DNA from: Xanthobacter autotrophicus
GTDB lineage: Bacteria > Pseudomonadota > Alphaproteobacteria > Rhizobiales > Xanthobacteraceae
DNA: 64,000 nucleotides
Direction of reading: 5' to 3'
Assembly: GCF_005871085.1 (NCBI RefSeq)
Contig: NZ_VAUP01000004.1
Coordinates: forward strand, 1-64,000
Part shown: piece by piece, positions 17,464-24,980 of the stretch
Layout: every line of letters begins with the position of its first letter
How positions within the stretch are numbered: the first letter of the stretch is position 1
Translations under genes and position numbers: made by a program
The notes under the pieces: generated by a model
Database searches by the model: none
Told to the model about the DNA's origin: nothing
Seen by the model: the letters and a program-made list of their open reading frames with translations, nothing else

Positions 17464-18489
17464 TCACTTGCCCAGCCCCGTGAGAATCTCGGCAATTTCC
17501 GGCTCGCGGCTGAGGCTTGCCTCCAACCGCTTCCGCCAGCTCGAGCCGCTCCTCAGGACGACCTCGTGGGCCTCTGCAAGATCGTCCGGGCGATCCTCGG
17601 CGAGGATCCGGATCAGGAAAGCCGCCTGACGGCGATCCTTCACGGATTTGAGGCTGTCCGGCCCCGTCTGGCGCCGGTCTGCAATGATGAGCTTGTGGAT
17701 CGCGAAGCGCTCCGGACGCGGAATCCGAACGAGGACGCCGGATCGATAGGGAACCGCGGCGTTGATGGGCTCGGCGACCAGATAGTTGAGGTAGTGCAAC
17801 GACTGTGCGTACACGCCGAGAGCGGCGAGCGGCTTCAGTCCCTCGTCGTCCTCGAACGAGGGCGTCAGGAACTCGACGAGCAGGTTGCTTCTCGTCTGCC
17901 GCCAGCGCCACACTTTCTCGGGTTCCAATGTCGGAACGGGTTCGAAGGAGAAGTCGGACAGCACCTGCTGGAGGGTGGGGGACACGGTGTCCGCTAGCGC
18001 CAACGACAGGCGCTCGAAGCTTGCGATGTCCAGATCATCGGTCATCGCTGCGTCCTCGAACCCGTAGGTCACACCCAACTCCCCTTCGTAGAGCCTGAAG
18101 GCATGGGTGCCCACGATGGTCCCGCCGAGGCGAAACACGCCCGCGCTCTCCATGCTCGCGAGCAGACTTCCAGTTCCGGGATCGACGGTCATGAACCGCT
18201 CGGCGCGCAGGATGCGGATCAGTCGCGAACGCTGCTTTCTGCGTTCATCGGCATCCCGGCGCAGCTCGCTCAAACGATTGAGACGGGCCCGCAATTCATC
18301 GCTGTCCTCGCCGATGTATTTCTTCATGACATCGGAGCCGACCCGGTAGGTGTCGTACCAATAGGTCCGCGCACCCCGTTGAACCCTAGTGGGGGTTCCG
18401 CGAATGTCCGAGACCGCCTCATCCTCAAGCGAGCGGATGAGATCGAGGTAGGCCGCGTGAGCGATGGTTGAGTGCCGAGCGATGGCCAT
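17464..18489 (-). CDS. GSU2403-type nucleotidyltransferase-fold protein
   Basis: The protein has 341 residues from the ATG at 18489 (MAIARHSTIAHAAYLDLI). An N-terminal block YLDLIRSLEDE and the conserved RGTPTRVQRG...TYWYDTYRVG are followed by a nucleotidyltransferase-like core: GTIVGTHAFRLYEG (about 130-143), then an acidic TDDLDIASFE (about 156-165) that would bind metal. The family has the fold of polymerase-beta-like transferases and no assigned reaction. Some relatives of the wider fold are toxins. The alternative start at 18525 lies inside a palindromic repeat pair that probably regulates the gene. A broken PIN-domain gene stands divergently next to it. Confidence 0.7.
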   Translation of the reverse strand: MAIARHSTIAHAAYLDLIRSLEDEAVSDIRGTPTRVQRGARTYWYDTYRVGSDVMKKYIGEDSDELRARLNRLSELRRDADERRKQRSRLIRILRAERFMTVDPGTGSLLASMESAGVFRLGGTIVGTHAFRLYEGELGVTYGFEDAAMTDDLDIASFERLSLALADTVSPTLQQVLSDFSFEPVPTLEPEKVWRWRQTRSNLLVEFLTPSFEDDEGLKPLAALGVYAQSLHYLNYLVAEPINAAVPYRSGVLVRIPRPERFAIHKLIIADRRQTGPDSLKSVKDRRQAAFLIRILAEDRPDDLAEAHEVVLRSGSSWRKRLEASLSREPEIAEILTGLGK

Positions 18490-18553
18490 GTTCAACAGTT
18501 CCGAATCTCGTTGAACATACCCCATGCTCAACGCTTATCAAGTTGGTTGAACA
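18489..18553. promoter_or_regulatory. Two tandem palindromes, likely operators
   Basis: Two copies of TGYTCAAC, a 13-base spacer, and GTTGAACA occur at 18489-18517 and 18525-18553. Their starts are 36 bases apart and both spacers are exactly 13 bases. The arms extend to CATG on the left and AT on the right. The first overlaps the ATG of the nucleotidyltransferase gene. The layout, two identical dyads on the promoter side of a gene, is that of a cooperative repressor site. Confidence 0.6.
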
Positions 18554-18979
18554 TGCCGATTGCCGGAGCTGCGGGACAAGATGGCGGAGATCGCCGCCTG
18601 CATGGCCGGGCTCTATCGGGATGGTTTCCCGGAAGCCCTGGTGACCGGCTATGAACCATTGATCGAGGCTCTGGTACTTCCCGATCCGGATGACAGGCAT
18701 GTTCTCGCTGCGGCTATCCGTTGCGGTGTCCAGCACATCGTGACGGAAAATCTTGCCAACTTTCCCGATCATGCCCTTGAAGCTTTCACCATCAATGCCG
18801 ACGAGTTCCTGTCGAGGATTTTCGACCTTTATCCCGCTGCAGCGCTCGCAACTCTCAATGTAGTGTGAGAGGGCTATAGAAACCCGCCGCTCACTCCATC
18901 CGAGCTTGTCATGGACCGCATGGCAAATGGATTTCCAAAGCTAGGATCCGGGCTGGGACCGCAGTGTGCTTTCCTATGA
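18551..18979 (+). pseudogene. PIN-domain nuclease gene, N-terminally truncated, with a stop
   Basis: From about 18560 the frame encodes the C-terminal two-thirds of a PIN-domain toxin-like protein: LPDPDDRHVLAAAIRCGVQHIVTENLANFP carries the acidic residues and the TxN motif of the active site. The N-terminal part, with the first catalytic aspartate, is absent. The homologous frame begins directly after the right palindrome at 18553, and a stop lies at 18548. Near the 3' end TGA at 18866-18868 interrupts the frame, yet the same frame continues with EGYRNPPLTPSELV and ends at 18979. This is the normal tail of such proteins, so an arginine codon (CGA) has probably become TGA. Confidence 0.7.
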
Positions 18980-19045
18980 ATGCAGTTGGATGCTCGTTCG
19001 ACGTCGAGTCTGCTGCGGCAGGCGTTGTCCAAGCTTGCGAGGCCA

Positions 19046-20431
19046 TCATTTTCCAGGCGGCAACGTGGGAGGCTCTATGTTGGCTTCCCTTCTGGCAGCC
19101 TCTATTGCCCGTTGTGTCGCACGTTCACCAAGCCAGGAGCGAACGGGGTTGTCCTTTCCGATCAGGTCGCCCAGTGCGCCGAACATCGTGTTGCTGATCG
19201 CCTGCTGCTGGGTGCGAAGGTGATCCTCCAACAGCTTGTGCCGGGAAATATAGCCCGCATTGACGCCCGGAATAGCGTGGTTCATCAGCAGACGCGCGTC
19301 AAACTCCGAAACACCAGCAGGGGTTGCGAGGGTGCGGAACGTCTGGCGCAAATCATTGCCCCACTTCGCCAGGACGTCCCGATCCTCCTTCTGCTCGGCC
19401 AGATGTCCGCTGTCGCTGTCCGCTGGGAACAGCCAGTCGTTAGCCTCGGCCGGATAGAAATGTCGGGCGAATCGGATCACCCGCATGAGGCAAAGGATCA
19501 TCTGCCGCGATAGTGGAATGTCGAACGCGCGGTCGGCGCCACCTTTGGGGCGGGGAATGTGCAGGACCCGGCGGCGCAGGTTGAGGTGCTTCGGCTTCGC
19601 CTCCATCAACGCCGTAGGCCGGCATCCTGAGAGCAGGGAGAACAGGTGGAACTCACGCCGAATAGGGTTGGGCAGGGCCGCCGCTTGCTGGAACCAGTGC
19701 GGCAGGTCATCCAGTCCCATGGCGGTGTTCCGGCGTTCCTCCGAATTCCAGTCAACGACGCTTGCCGGATTGTCCGGTGGGAGGGAGCGATGCGCCTTGC
19801 GCGCGTGATTGTAGATGGCGCGAAGCGTCCGCATGCTGCCATTGGCAATGTAGGGACCGTGCTCCGCTGTGATCTCGTCGTGCCGAGCAATGACCTTTCC
19901 GGGATCGTCGGCGAGTTCCTGGAAGGGGAGGTCGAGCCAATCCTTGAAGAGGCGCTCGACGTGATCGCGGTAGCCTTCGATCGTTCCTTCGCTTCGCCCC
20001 TTCCGGATCAGGTGCGCATCCCGATAGCGTTCCCATGCTTGTCGCAGGGTGACGCCTTTGGGAGTCATGTTCTGATCTGACCCCTGAGCTGCCTCCCCAG
20101 GGCTCTGTATAATCTCTTCTCCGGACGCTTGGGTGTCAGCCGCTTTCGGATTGGGATGCTCGCCGTTGGAGATCTGCGCGAGGTATGTTTTTGCAGTTGC
20201 GCGGGCCTCACGAGTGGACATGGTGGTCGTGTCGCCAATGCGCACTGAGACCGAAGCGACGCGCTTGCCATCCTTCCGGAGGTCTCCTTGAACGGCGAAG
20301 ACCTTGGTTCGCCTGCCGACCACGACGTGGAAGCCCTTGAGCTGGGTGTCGCGGGCGCGGTACTGCCCCGAACCGGGTGGTTTCAGGTCGCCGACCGACC
20401 TGTCGTTGAGGAGGATACGGATGTCGGCCAT
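19046..20431 (-). CDS. Tyrosine-type site-specific integrase
   Basis: The 461-residue recombinase begins MADIRILLNDRSVGDL. It has an N-terminal arm-binding-like domain, a SAM-like core-binding domain (about 160-260, RQAWERYRDAHLIRKGRSE), and a catalytic domain with R in SGCRPTALMEA, K in RPKGGADRAFDIPLS, the NDLRQTFRTLA box (asparagine where many have histidine) and Y in GVNAGYISRHKL. It is the integrase expected for a genomic island. A tRNA-Arg 3' fragment lies 190 bases upstream of its start, so it probably recombines at that tRNA. The start is set by the conserved first methionine; the longer open frame upstream crosses the attachment region. Confidence 0.85.
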   Translation of the reverse strand: MADIRILLNDRSVGDLKPPGSGQYRARDTQLKGFHVVVGRRTKVFAVQGDLRKDGKRVASVSVRIGDTTTMSTREARATAKTYLAQISNGEHPNPKAADTQASGEEIIQSPGEAAQGSDQNMTPKGVTLRQAWERYRDAHLIRKGRSEGTIEGYRDHVERLFKDWLDLPFQELADDPGKVIARHDEITAEHGPYIANGSMRTLRAIYNHARKAHRSLPPDNPASVVDWNSEERRNTAMGLDDLPHWFQQAAALPNPIRREFHLFSLLSGCRPTALMEAKPKHLNLRRRVLHIPRPKGGADRAFDIPLSRQMILCLMRVIRFARHFYPAEANDWLFPADSDSGHLAEQKEDRDVLAKWGNDLRQTFRTLATPAGVSEFDARLLMNHAIPGVNAGYISRHKLLEDHLRTQQQAISNTMFGALGDLIGKDNPVRSWLGERATQRAIEAARREANIEPPTLPPGK

Positions 20432-20751
20432 AGCGCAAATCCTGCAATTCCAGCGTATGTCGGCCCAAAATTCAGCCGGTTTTTCAGCCGGTTTTAGACT
20501 CGCACAGGGGCAGGTGGTATGTCCACGCCAGAATGCGAGATTTCTCACAATCGCATGATAAACAAGATGAATTTTTGACTTGGGCGAAAGCCGGATAGAG
20601 GCGGCGAGCGATAATAGTAAACTACGAATCTGGGGGTCGGGAGTTCGAATCTTCCCCGGCGCGCCACCCAACTCCAAGACAATAAAAGAGTTTTTGACGC
20701 CGAGGCAATGGCGTCAAGCTTGATGTCTCGGCTTGGGTCATCACCGGGTCA
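20432..20751. other. Attachment region, no protein gene
   Basis: About 320 bases between the integrase start and the truncated DMT gene. It holds the integrase promoter region, the tRNA-Arg 3' fragment at 20622-20666, and about 85 bases of apparently chromosomal DNA beyond the proposed island end. Confidence 0.6.
20622..20666 (+). other. 3' half of tRNA-Arg(ACG), proposed attachment site
   Basis: The sequence reads as a tRNA from the anticodon loop onward: loop CTACGAA (20622-20628, anticodon ACG), 3' stem strand TCTGG, five-base variable loop GGGTC, T arm GGGAG-TTCGAAT-CTTCC (20639-20655), acceptor strand CCGGCGC, discriminator G and CCA (20664-20666). The 5' half is missing: upstream bases do not pair with TCTGG. 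Integrases that use tRNA genes leave such a 3' copy at the far end of the island, so this should be the right junction. The intact gene would lie left of the window. Confidence 0.7.
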
Positions 20752-21072
20752 TTACGGTGTTCTGTCAAGGGAAGCGCTCGTGGCATCGGTCCGGGCGAGC
20801 CCGAACATGAGCAGTAGCGGGCCGAGGACGCCGCCGGCGAGGATCACCAGCGCGAGCCATGGCACGTCGGCGCGCCGCAGCGGCGCTTCCGACGCTGTCA
20901 GGCTGAGTGACACGCGCGACAGTTGGATCACCGCGAGGCCGGCTCCCGCGCCGAGATAGAGCAGGCCGGCCATCATCCAGGGGTCGATGGTCCCGAGGAG
21001 GAGCTGTGCGAACGGCGTGCTCGCGCCGAAAAGTCCGGCAGAGAGCAGGCCGAAGAAGATACCAATTTTCAT
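20752..21072 (-). pseudogene. DMT/EamA family transporter, 3' truncated
   Basis: The 106-residue product starts MKIGIFFGLLSAGLFGASTPF after AGGAG and has about three hydrophobic segments ending LMFGLARTDATSASL. It is then cut after four more residues (DRTP). EamA transporters have about ten membrane helices and 280-300 residues, so at least two-thirds are missing. The break at about 20768 lies 100 bases outside the proposed island end, so the loss may date from island integration or a later deletion. Confidence 0.75.
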
Positions 21073-21314
21073 TGCGCGCTCCTTTGCGGCGTTTTTTACG
21101 CGCGTGGCGCGGGAGAGGAAACGGCTGGTACCCATACACCTGCGACGCGCTCCACCAGCTTCTCTGCGGCGTGTTCGTGGTGAAAGAGGCCAGCAGGTAC
21201 CGTCGCCGCGCCAACGGCGGACCGGCGGCGAGGGTGGCAAGGCCCCGAAAGAGAAATAGGAGCAGGGTGGCGCCGCGCGCCGGGCGCGGGATCAGGAGGG
21301 GCACAGCTGGCGCC

Positions 21315-22058
21315 TCAGTTCGGGAAGTAGTCGACGGGCACGCCCACGCGCATGGGGCGCGGCGGGGCGTCGAAGGGGGCATTCTTCTCCACCGTGCGGA
21401 GTGCCGCAGCGTCATAGGCAGGGTTCCCGCTGGAGATCTGGACCTTCAGTGAGCCGGGACGCACCTGGCCGTCCGCCTCCACCGTGAAGGACACATAGGT
21501 TGTGCCCTTTTTGCGGATCGTGCGCTGGGCCTCGGGCGGATAAACGAGGTGGTCCCTCATCTTTTTCGTCAGGTCCCGCACATAGGCCCGGAGGATCTGC
21601 GCCTCGTCGACATCGGGCGCCACCGTCTGCGCCTGCTTCTGCTCCTGCGCACCCTGCACGTCGGCAAGGCCGGGCGTGCCCGACTGCGCGTCGGTGGGCT
21701 TGGCGCTCTCCTGGGGCGGAGCATCCTGCGCCTGCTGCTCAGGCGATGGGGGAGGAGCCGACGCGAGGGTGCCGTCTGGGGTCTGGTCCTCCGGCGGCCG
21801 ATCGGGAGACGCCGCTTGGGCGGTCTGGGTCTTCTGTTCCTCCTGAGTCTCCTCCTGCTGCTTCTGCTCCTGCGCGCCCCTGGTCTGCTGGAGCACCTGC
21901 TGTTCCGACTGGGTGTCGGAGACGAGGCCCTGAAGCTCCACCACCAGCAACTGGCTGTCCTGCGGCGGCGGCTCATCCAGCACCACGACGAAGGGCAGGA
22001 TGAGCGCCCCGTGCAAGGCGAGGGACGCGGCGAGGCCGTGGCCGAGGGTGAAGCTCAT
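21315..22058 (-). CDS. tonB: TonB family energy-transducing protein
   Basis: The 247-residue protein has one N-terminal membrane anchor (about 8-26), then a long periplasmic spacer rich in glutamine, glutamate and proline (about 50-140). The C-terminal TonB domain follows (about 165-247), with LVYPPEAQRTIRKKGTTYVSF and the PAYDAAALRTVEKNAPFDAPP element before the end VDYFPN. It links the ExbB/ExbD proton channel to an outer-membrane partner. The ATG overlaps the exbD stop by four bases. Its position behind a two-partner secretion pair suggests a job tied to that system rather than general iron uptake. No TonB-dependent receptor gene is nearby. Confidence 0.9.
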   Translation of the reverse strand: MSFTLGHGLAASLALHGALILPFVVVLDEPPPQDSQLLVVELQGLVSDTQSEQQVLQQTRGAQEQKQQEETQEEQKTQTAQAASPDRPPEDQTPDGTLASAPPPSPEQQAQDAPPQESAKPTDAQSGTPGLADVQGAQEQKQAQTVAPDVDEAQILRAYVRDLTKKMRDHLVYPPEAQRTIRKKGTTYVSFTVEADGQVRPGSLKVQISSGNPAYDAAALRTVEKNAPFDAPPRPMRVGVPVDYFPN

Positions 22059-22501
22059 GGCGGGGTTCCCTGCGGCGGGGTTCCCTGCGACGCCGCTCCC
22101 CCCGGCGCGGCGCCCGCCCCTGCTGCGACGCCCCTGGTCTGCACCCCCACCTTGGTGAAGGCGAGGGTCTTCAGCACGTCGGCCACGTCCACGAAGCTCT
22201 GGAAGGCCACGGCCTTGTCGGCCCGGATCAGGATGGAGGTGTCCTTCGGCATCGCGCCGAGCCGGCCCTTCAGCTCCGCCACCGACAGCGCCGCCCCCTC
22301 CAGGTGCAGGGTGCCGTCCGCCGTGATCTCGATCAGGGTGTCCTTCTGCTGCTCCACCTTCATGGGCGCGGCCTGCGGCAGGCTCACCGGGATCCGGCCC
22401 ACCGCGATGAAGCTCGCCGTGGTCAGCACCATGGTCAGCAGCACCAGCATGATGTCCACGAACGGGATGACGTTCATGGTCTCGAACGGCTTCTCATCCA
22501 T
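22055..22501 (-). CDS. exbD: ExbD/TolR family biopolymer transport protein
   Basis: The 148-residue protein has the family layout: a short cytoplasmic N-terminus ([20 protein letters not shown]), one membrane helix with the functional aspartate at about residue 16, and a periplasmic domain ([34 protein letters not shown]). It forms a proton-driven motor with ExbB and energises TonB. The start overlaps the exbB end by eight bases and its stop overlaps tonB, so the three are one operon. The last 20 residues are low-complexity Gly/Ala/Pro. Confidence 0.9.
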   Translation of the reverse strand: MDEKPFETMNVIPFVDIMLVLLTMVLTTASFIAVGRIPVSLPQAAPMKVEQQKDTLIEITADGTLHLEGAALSVAELKGRLGAMPKDTSILIRADKAVAFQSFVDVADVLKTLAFTKVGVQTRGVAAGAGAAPGGAASQGTPPQGTPP

Positions 22502-22961
22502 GGGACGCCGCTCCCACTTCAGGCTTCGTGCCTTCCCGTGCGATCTCCCACCTGAGCATCAGCACCTTGGCCCGGCGCAGCAGCGCGTTGTAGGCCACCA
22601 CCGCCACCAGCGCGACCACGAGGCCCGCCGCCGTGGCCTTCAGCGCCAAAGCCAGGCCCACCATGATCTTGCCCGGGTCCGCCCCGGCGGACAGGTCCAT
22701 GCTGGAGAAGGTGAGCATGATGCCCAGCACGGTGCCCAGCAGCCCGATATAAGGCGCGTTGGAGGCCACCGAGGCCACCACCACCAGGCGCTTTGACAGC
22801 TCCAGCTCCAGCACCTTGGACGAGGTGTAGGCCTCAGGCCTCACCCGCGCGAAGAAGACGATGCGCTCCAGCACCACCGCCACCACCAGGACACTCAGCA
22901 CCAGCAGCAGCCCGATGACGCCGTAGTCGATGGCTTCCTTCAGCCAGCTCATGCTTGCCAT
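22494..22961 (-). CDS. exbB: ExbB/MotA/TolQ family proton channel protein
   Basis: The 155-residue protein has an N-terminal helix (about 15-35), a short loop, and two further helices carrying [20 protein letters not shown] and [21 protein letters not shown], the conserved pore segments. It is shorter than E. coli ExbB (about 240 residues) because the cytoplasmic loop is much reduced. The ATG at 22961 has GAGG upstream. MSWLK at 22952 is possible. It is encoded 10 bases after the two-partner transporter gene. Confidence 0.85.
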   Translation of the reverse strand: MASMSWLKEAIDYGVIGLLLVLSVLVVAVVLERIVFFARVRPEAYTSSKVLELELSKRLVVVASVASNAPYIGLLGTVLGIMLTFSSMDLSAGADPGKIMVGLALALKATAAGLVVALVAVVAYNALLRRAKVLMLRWEIAREGTKPEVGAASHG

Positions 22962-22971
22962 GGTGCTGTCC

Positions 22972-24759
22972 TCAGAAGGTGATGCCGGCCTGGACCAGGC
23001 CCACGGTGTTGCCACGGCTGTAGCCGGCCTGGGCCTCGTTGCCGCCCACGCTCCAGGCGAGATACGCCTTCAAAAGCAGGTTGCGGCCGGGCATGTATTC
23101 GTAGTTGCCGTAATAGCCGAGGCCCATGTCGCCGAGCTGCACATAGTCGGGCTGGGTGATGGTGTAGGCGCCGTTTTCCAGCGCCACCCCGCCCACGTCG
23201 GCAAAGGCGCTCACGGCATGGTGCCAGCCGTAGATGTCCGGCAGGGCGTATTTCAGTTCCGGCGTCACCAGCCAGCCACTGTCTCCCGAGAGCCCCTCAT
23301 AATAGCTGCGCACGCCGAAGATGCCGGTGAGGGAGAATTGCTCGGAGGAATCCAGGTTGCCCGAGAACGACTTCTGCCCGCGCACGTTCACCGACAGGGA
23401 CAGCTTCTCCAGCAGCGCGACCGTCATCACGAAGGACAAGGTGAGCTTGGAGAAGTCGCCCTGGGTGTCGGCGCCGAGCAGATTGGCGAGCGCCTGGTCG
23501 GCGTCGGGGAAGTCCACGTTGCCGAAGGTAACGGCCACCGCCGTGGAGGTCACCACCGGCATGTTCAGCCAGGGCAACACGCCGGAGGTGTCTCCGTTGA
23601 GGCCCACTATGCCCTCGTTGATAGAGCGGTTGGCGTAGGACACGCCCAGGGTCTCGTCATTGAGGTTCTTGTAGGTGTAGGCCGCGCTGCCCCAGACCGA
23701 GGCCGCCCGCGAGCGCAGCACCGGATAGAGCAGGGTGCCGGAGACGCCGTCGGCGACGCCGGTGGCGTTGAGGTCGGCATAGGTGTCGCCCAGCGCATAG
23801 GTGGTGCGGAAGGCCGCCACCTCCGCCCTCAGGCCGTCGTACCCAAGCGGCAGGGCATAGGCCACGCGCCCGTTGAGCATGTCGGTGGAGTTGGAGACGA
23901 GGCCGAAGGCGGAGAGCCGGTCGCCGATGCCCAGAGGCGAATTGATGTTGAAGCCGCCCGAGGCGCGCCAGATGCCGGTATAGAGCGTGCCGAAATTGTC
24001 GCCCATGAGAAAGCCGTCGATGAGGCGCTGCTCGGGCACGTCGAACAGGAAGTCCGAGGCGCCCTGGGTCGCGCCCGCGCCGATCACCGCCCGCGGCATG
24101 CCGGCGCCGGCGAGGTCGGAGATCAGCAGCATGGCCCGTTCCAGCCGGGCCTGCTCGATCAGTTCGCCGGTCGTGACCTTCTGGGTGTCGAGCGTGCCCT
24201 GAAGCATGAAGTCCTTCACCCGGCTGTCGTTCTTGACGGTCACTTGGCCGTAGCGGCCGGGCACCAGCTTGAAGGTGAGCGTGCCTTTCCGCGCGTCCTG
24301 CTGCGGCACATAGACTTTGGCCACCAGGTATCCGGCCTCGCGATAAAGCGCGGTGACCTTGTCGGCGGCAGCGTAGATCTCGGCGAGGGTGAGCTTTTTG
24401 CCCTCATAGGGCGTGAGCGCCGCGCGCAGCTTTTCCTCGCTCACCGTAAGCCCTTCGGTGCCGGTGACGGCGATGTGGCGCACGTGGAGGGTGGTCTTGT
24501 CGGGGAGCACCAACTGCGGCTCGGCCAGCTTGGGCAGGACCAGGGGCGCGACCTGCTGCGGCTGGGGTGCGGCCTGCTGGGACTGCTGCGCGTCGCGCAC
24601 CGCATCGCCGATGTTGAAGGGCAGGCCCTGGGCGAGGGCCGGTGCCGGGACGAGCAGAGCGACCGCCGCCGCGCGGGCGAGGCCTGAAGTGCTCGCGATG
24701 CCTCGAACACGTATGTGTCCTGGCCGGGACGAGCCGGCGGAAATCCTGGAACGGGTCAT
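22972..24759 (-). CDS. ShlB/FhaC/HecB family two-partner secretion transporter (TpsB)
   Basis: The 595-residue outer-membrane protein has a signal peptide ending PAPALAQG at about residue 44, then a linker rich in glutamine. POTRA domains follow (about 80-230; [20 protein letters not shown] and [28 protein letters not shown] are typical), and then a C-terminal beta barrel ending in phenylalanine (VQAGITF). It recognises and exports the exoprotein encoded just upstream. The ATG at 24759 is preferred over 24795 because the export signal then has a normal length. It is followed immediately by exbB. Confidence 0.9.
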   Translation of the reverse strand: MTRSRISAGSSRPGHIRVRGIASTSGLARAAAVALLVPAPALAQGLPFNIGDAVRDAQQSQQAAPQPQQVAPLVLPKLAEPQLVLPDKTTLHVRHIAVTGTEGLTVSEEKLRAALTPYEGKKLTLAEIYAAADKVTALYREAGYLVAKVYVPQQDARKGTLTFKLVPGRYGQVTVKNDSRVKDFMLQGTLDTQKVTTGELIEQARLERAMLLISDLAGAGMPRAVIGAGATQGASDFLFDVPEQRLIDGFLMGDNFGTLYTGIWRASGGFNINSPLGIGDRLSAFGLVSNSTDMLNGRVAYALPLGYDGLRAEVAAFRTTYALGDTYADLNATGVADGVSGTLLYPVLRSRAASVWGSAAYTYKNLNDETLGVSYANRSINEGIVGLNGDTSGVLPWLNMPVVTSTAVAVTFGNVDFPDADQALANLLGADTQGDFSKLTLSFVMTVALLEKLSLSVNVRGQKSFSGNLDSSEQFSLTGIFGVRSYYEGLSGDSGWLVTPELKYALPDIYGWHHAVSAFADVGGVALENGAYTITQPDYVQLGDMGLGYYGNYEYMPGRNLLLKAYLAWSVGGNEAQAGYSRGNTVGLVQAGITF

Positions 24760-24980
24760 GGCAAGGCTCTCGGAAAGCAAGGTGCAGATGAACAAATGGG
24801 ACCAAGAGGGCAGGTGAAACGCACGGCCGAAGCGCCGGGACCTTCAGGAAAAGCCCATGGGGCACCGGCCTTTGGCATGAGATCCCCGCCGCCGCCGACG
24901 CGCGCCCGCGGCGGCGCTGGAAGCAACGCCGCTCCCCGCGGGCGGTCCACCGGCGGTGGGCGCGGGCCGGATGGGTGCGC

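Noticed and set aside
20590-20666. A complete tRNA gene at the attachment site
   Set aside because: Although GGATAGAG resembles a D arm, the spacing to the anticodon loop is about 14 bases too long and neither the acceptor nor anticodon 5' strands pair. Only the 3' half is real.
22930-24687. A 585-codon plus-strand open frame opposite the TpsB gene
   Set aside because: It is antisense to a protein with signal peptide, POTRA and barrel features. The translation is His/Gly/Arg-rich without domains.
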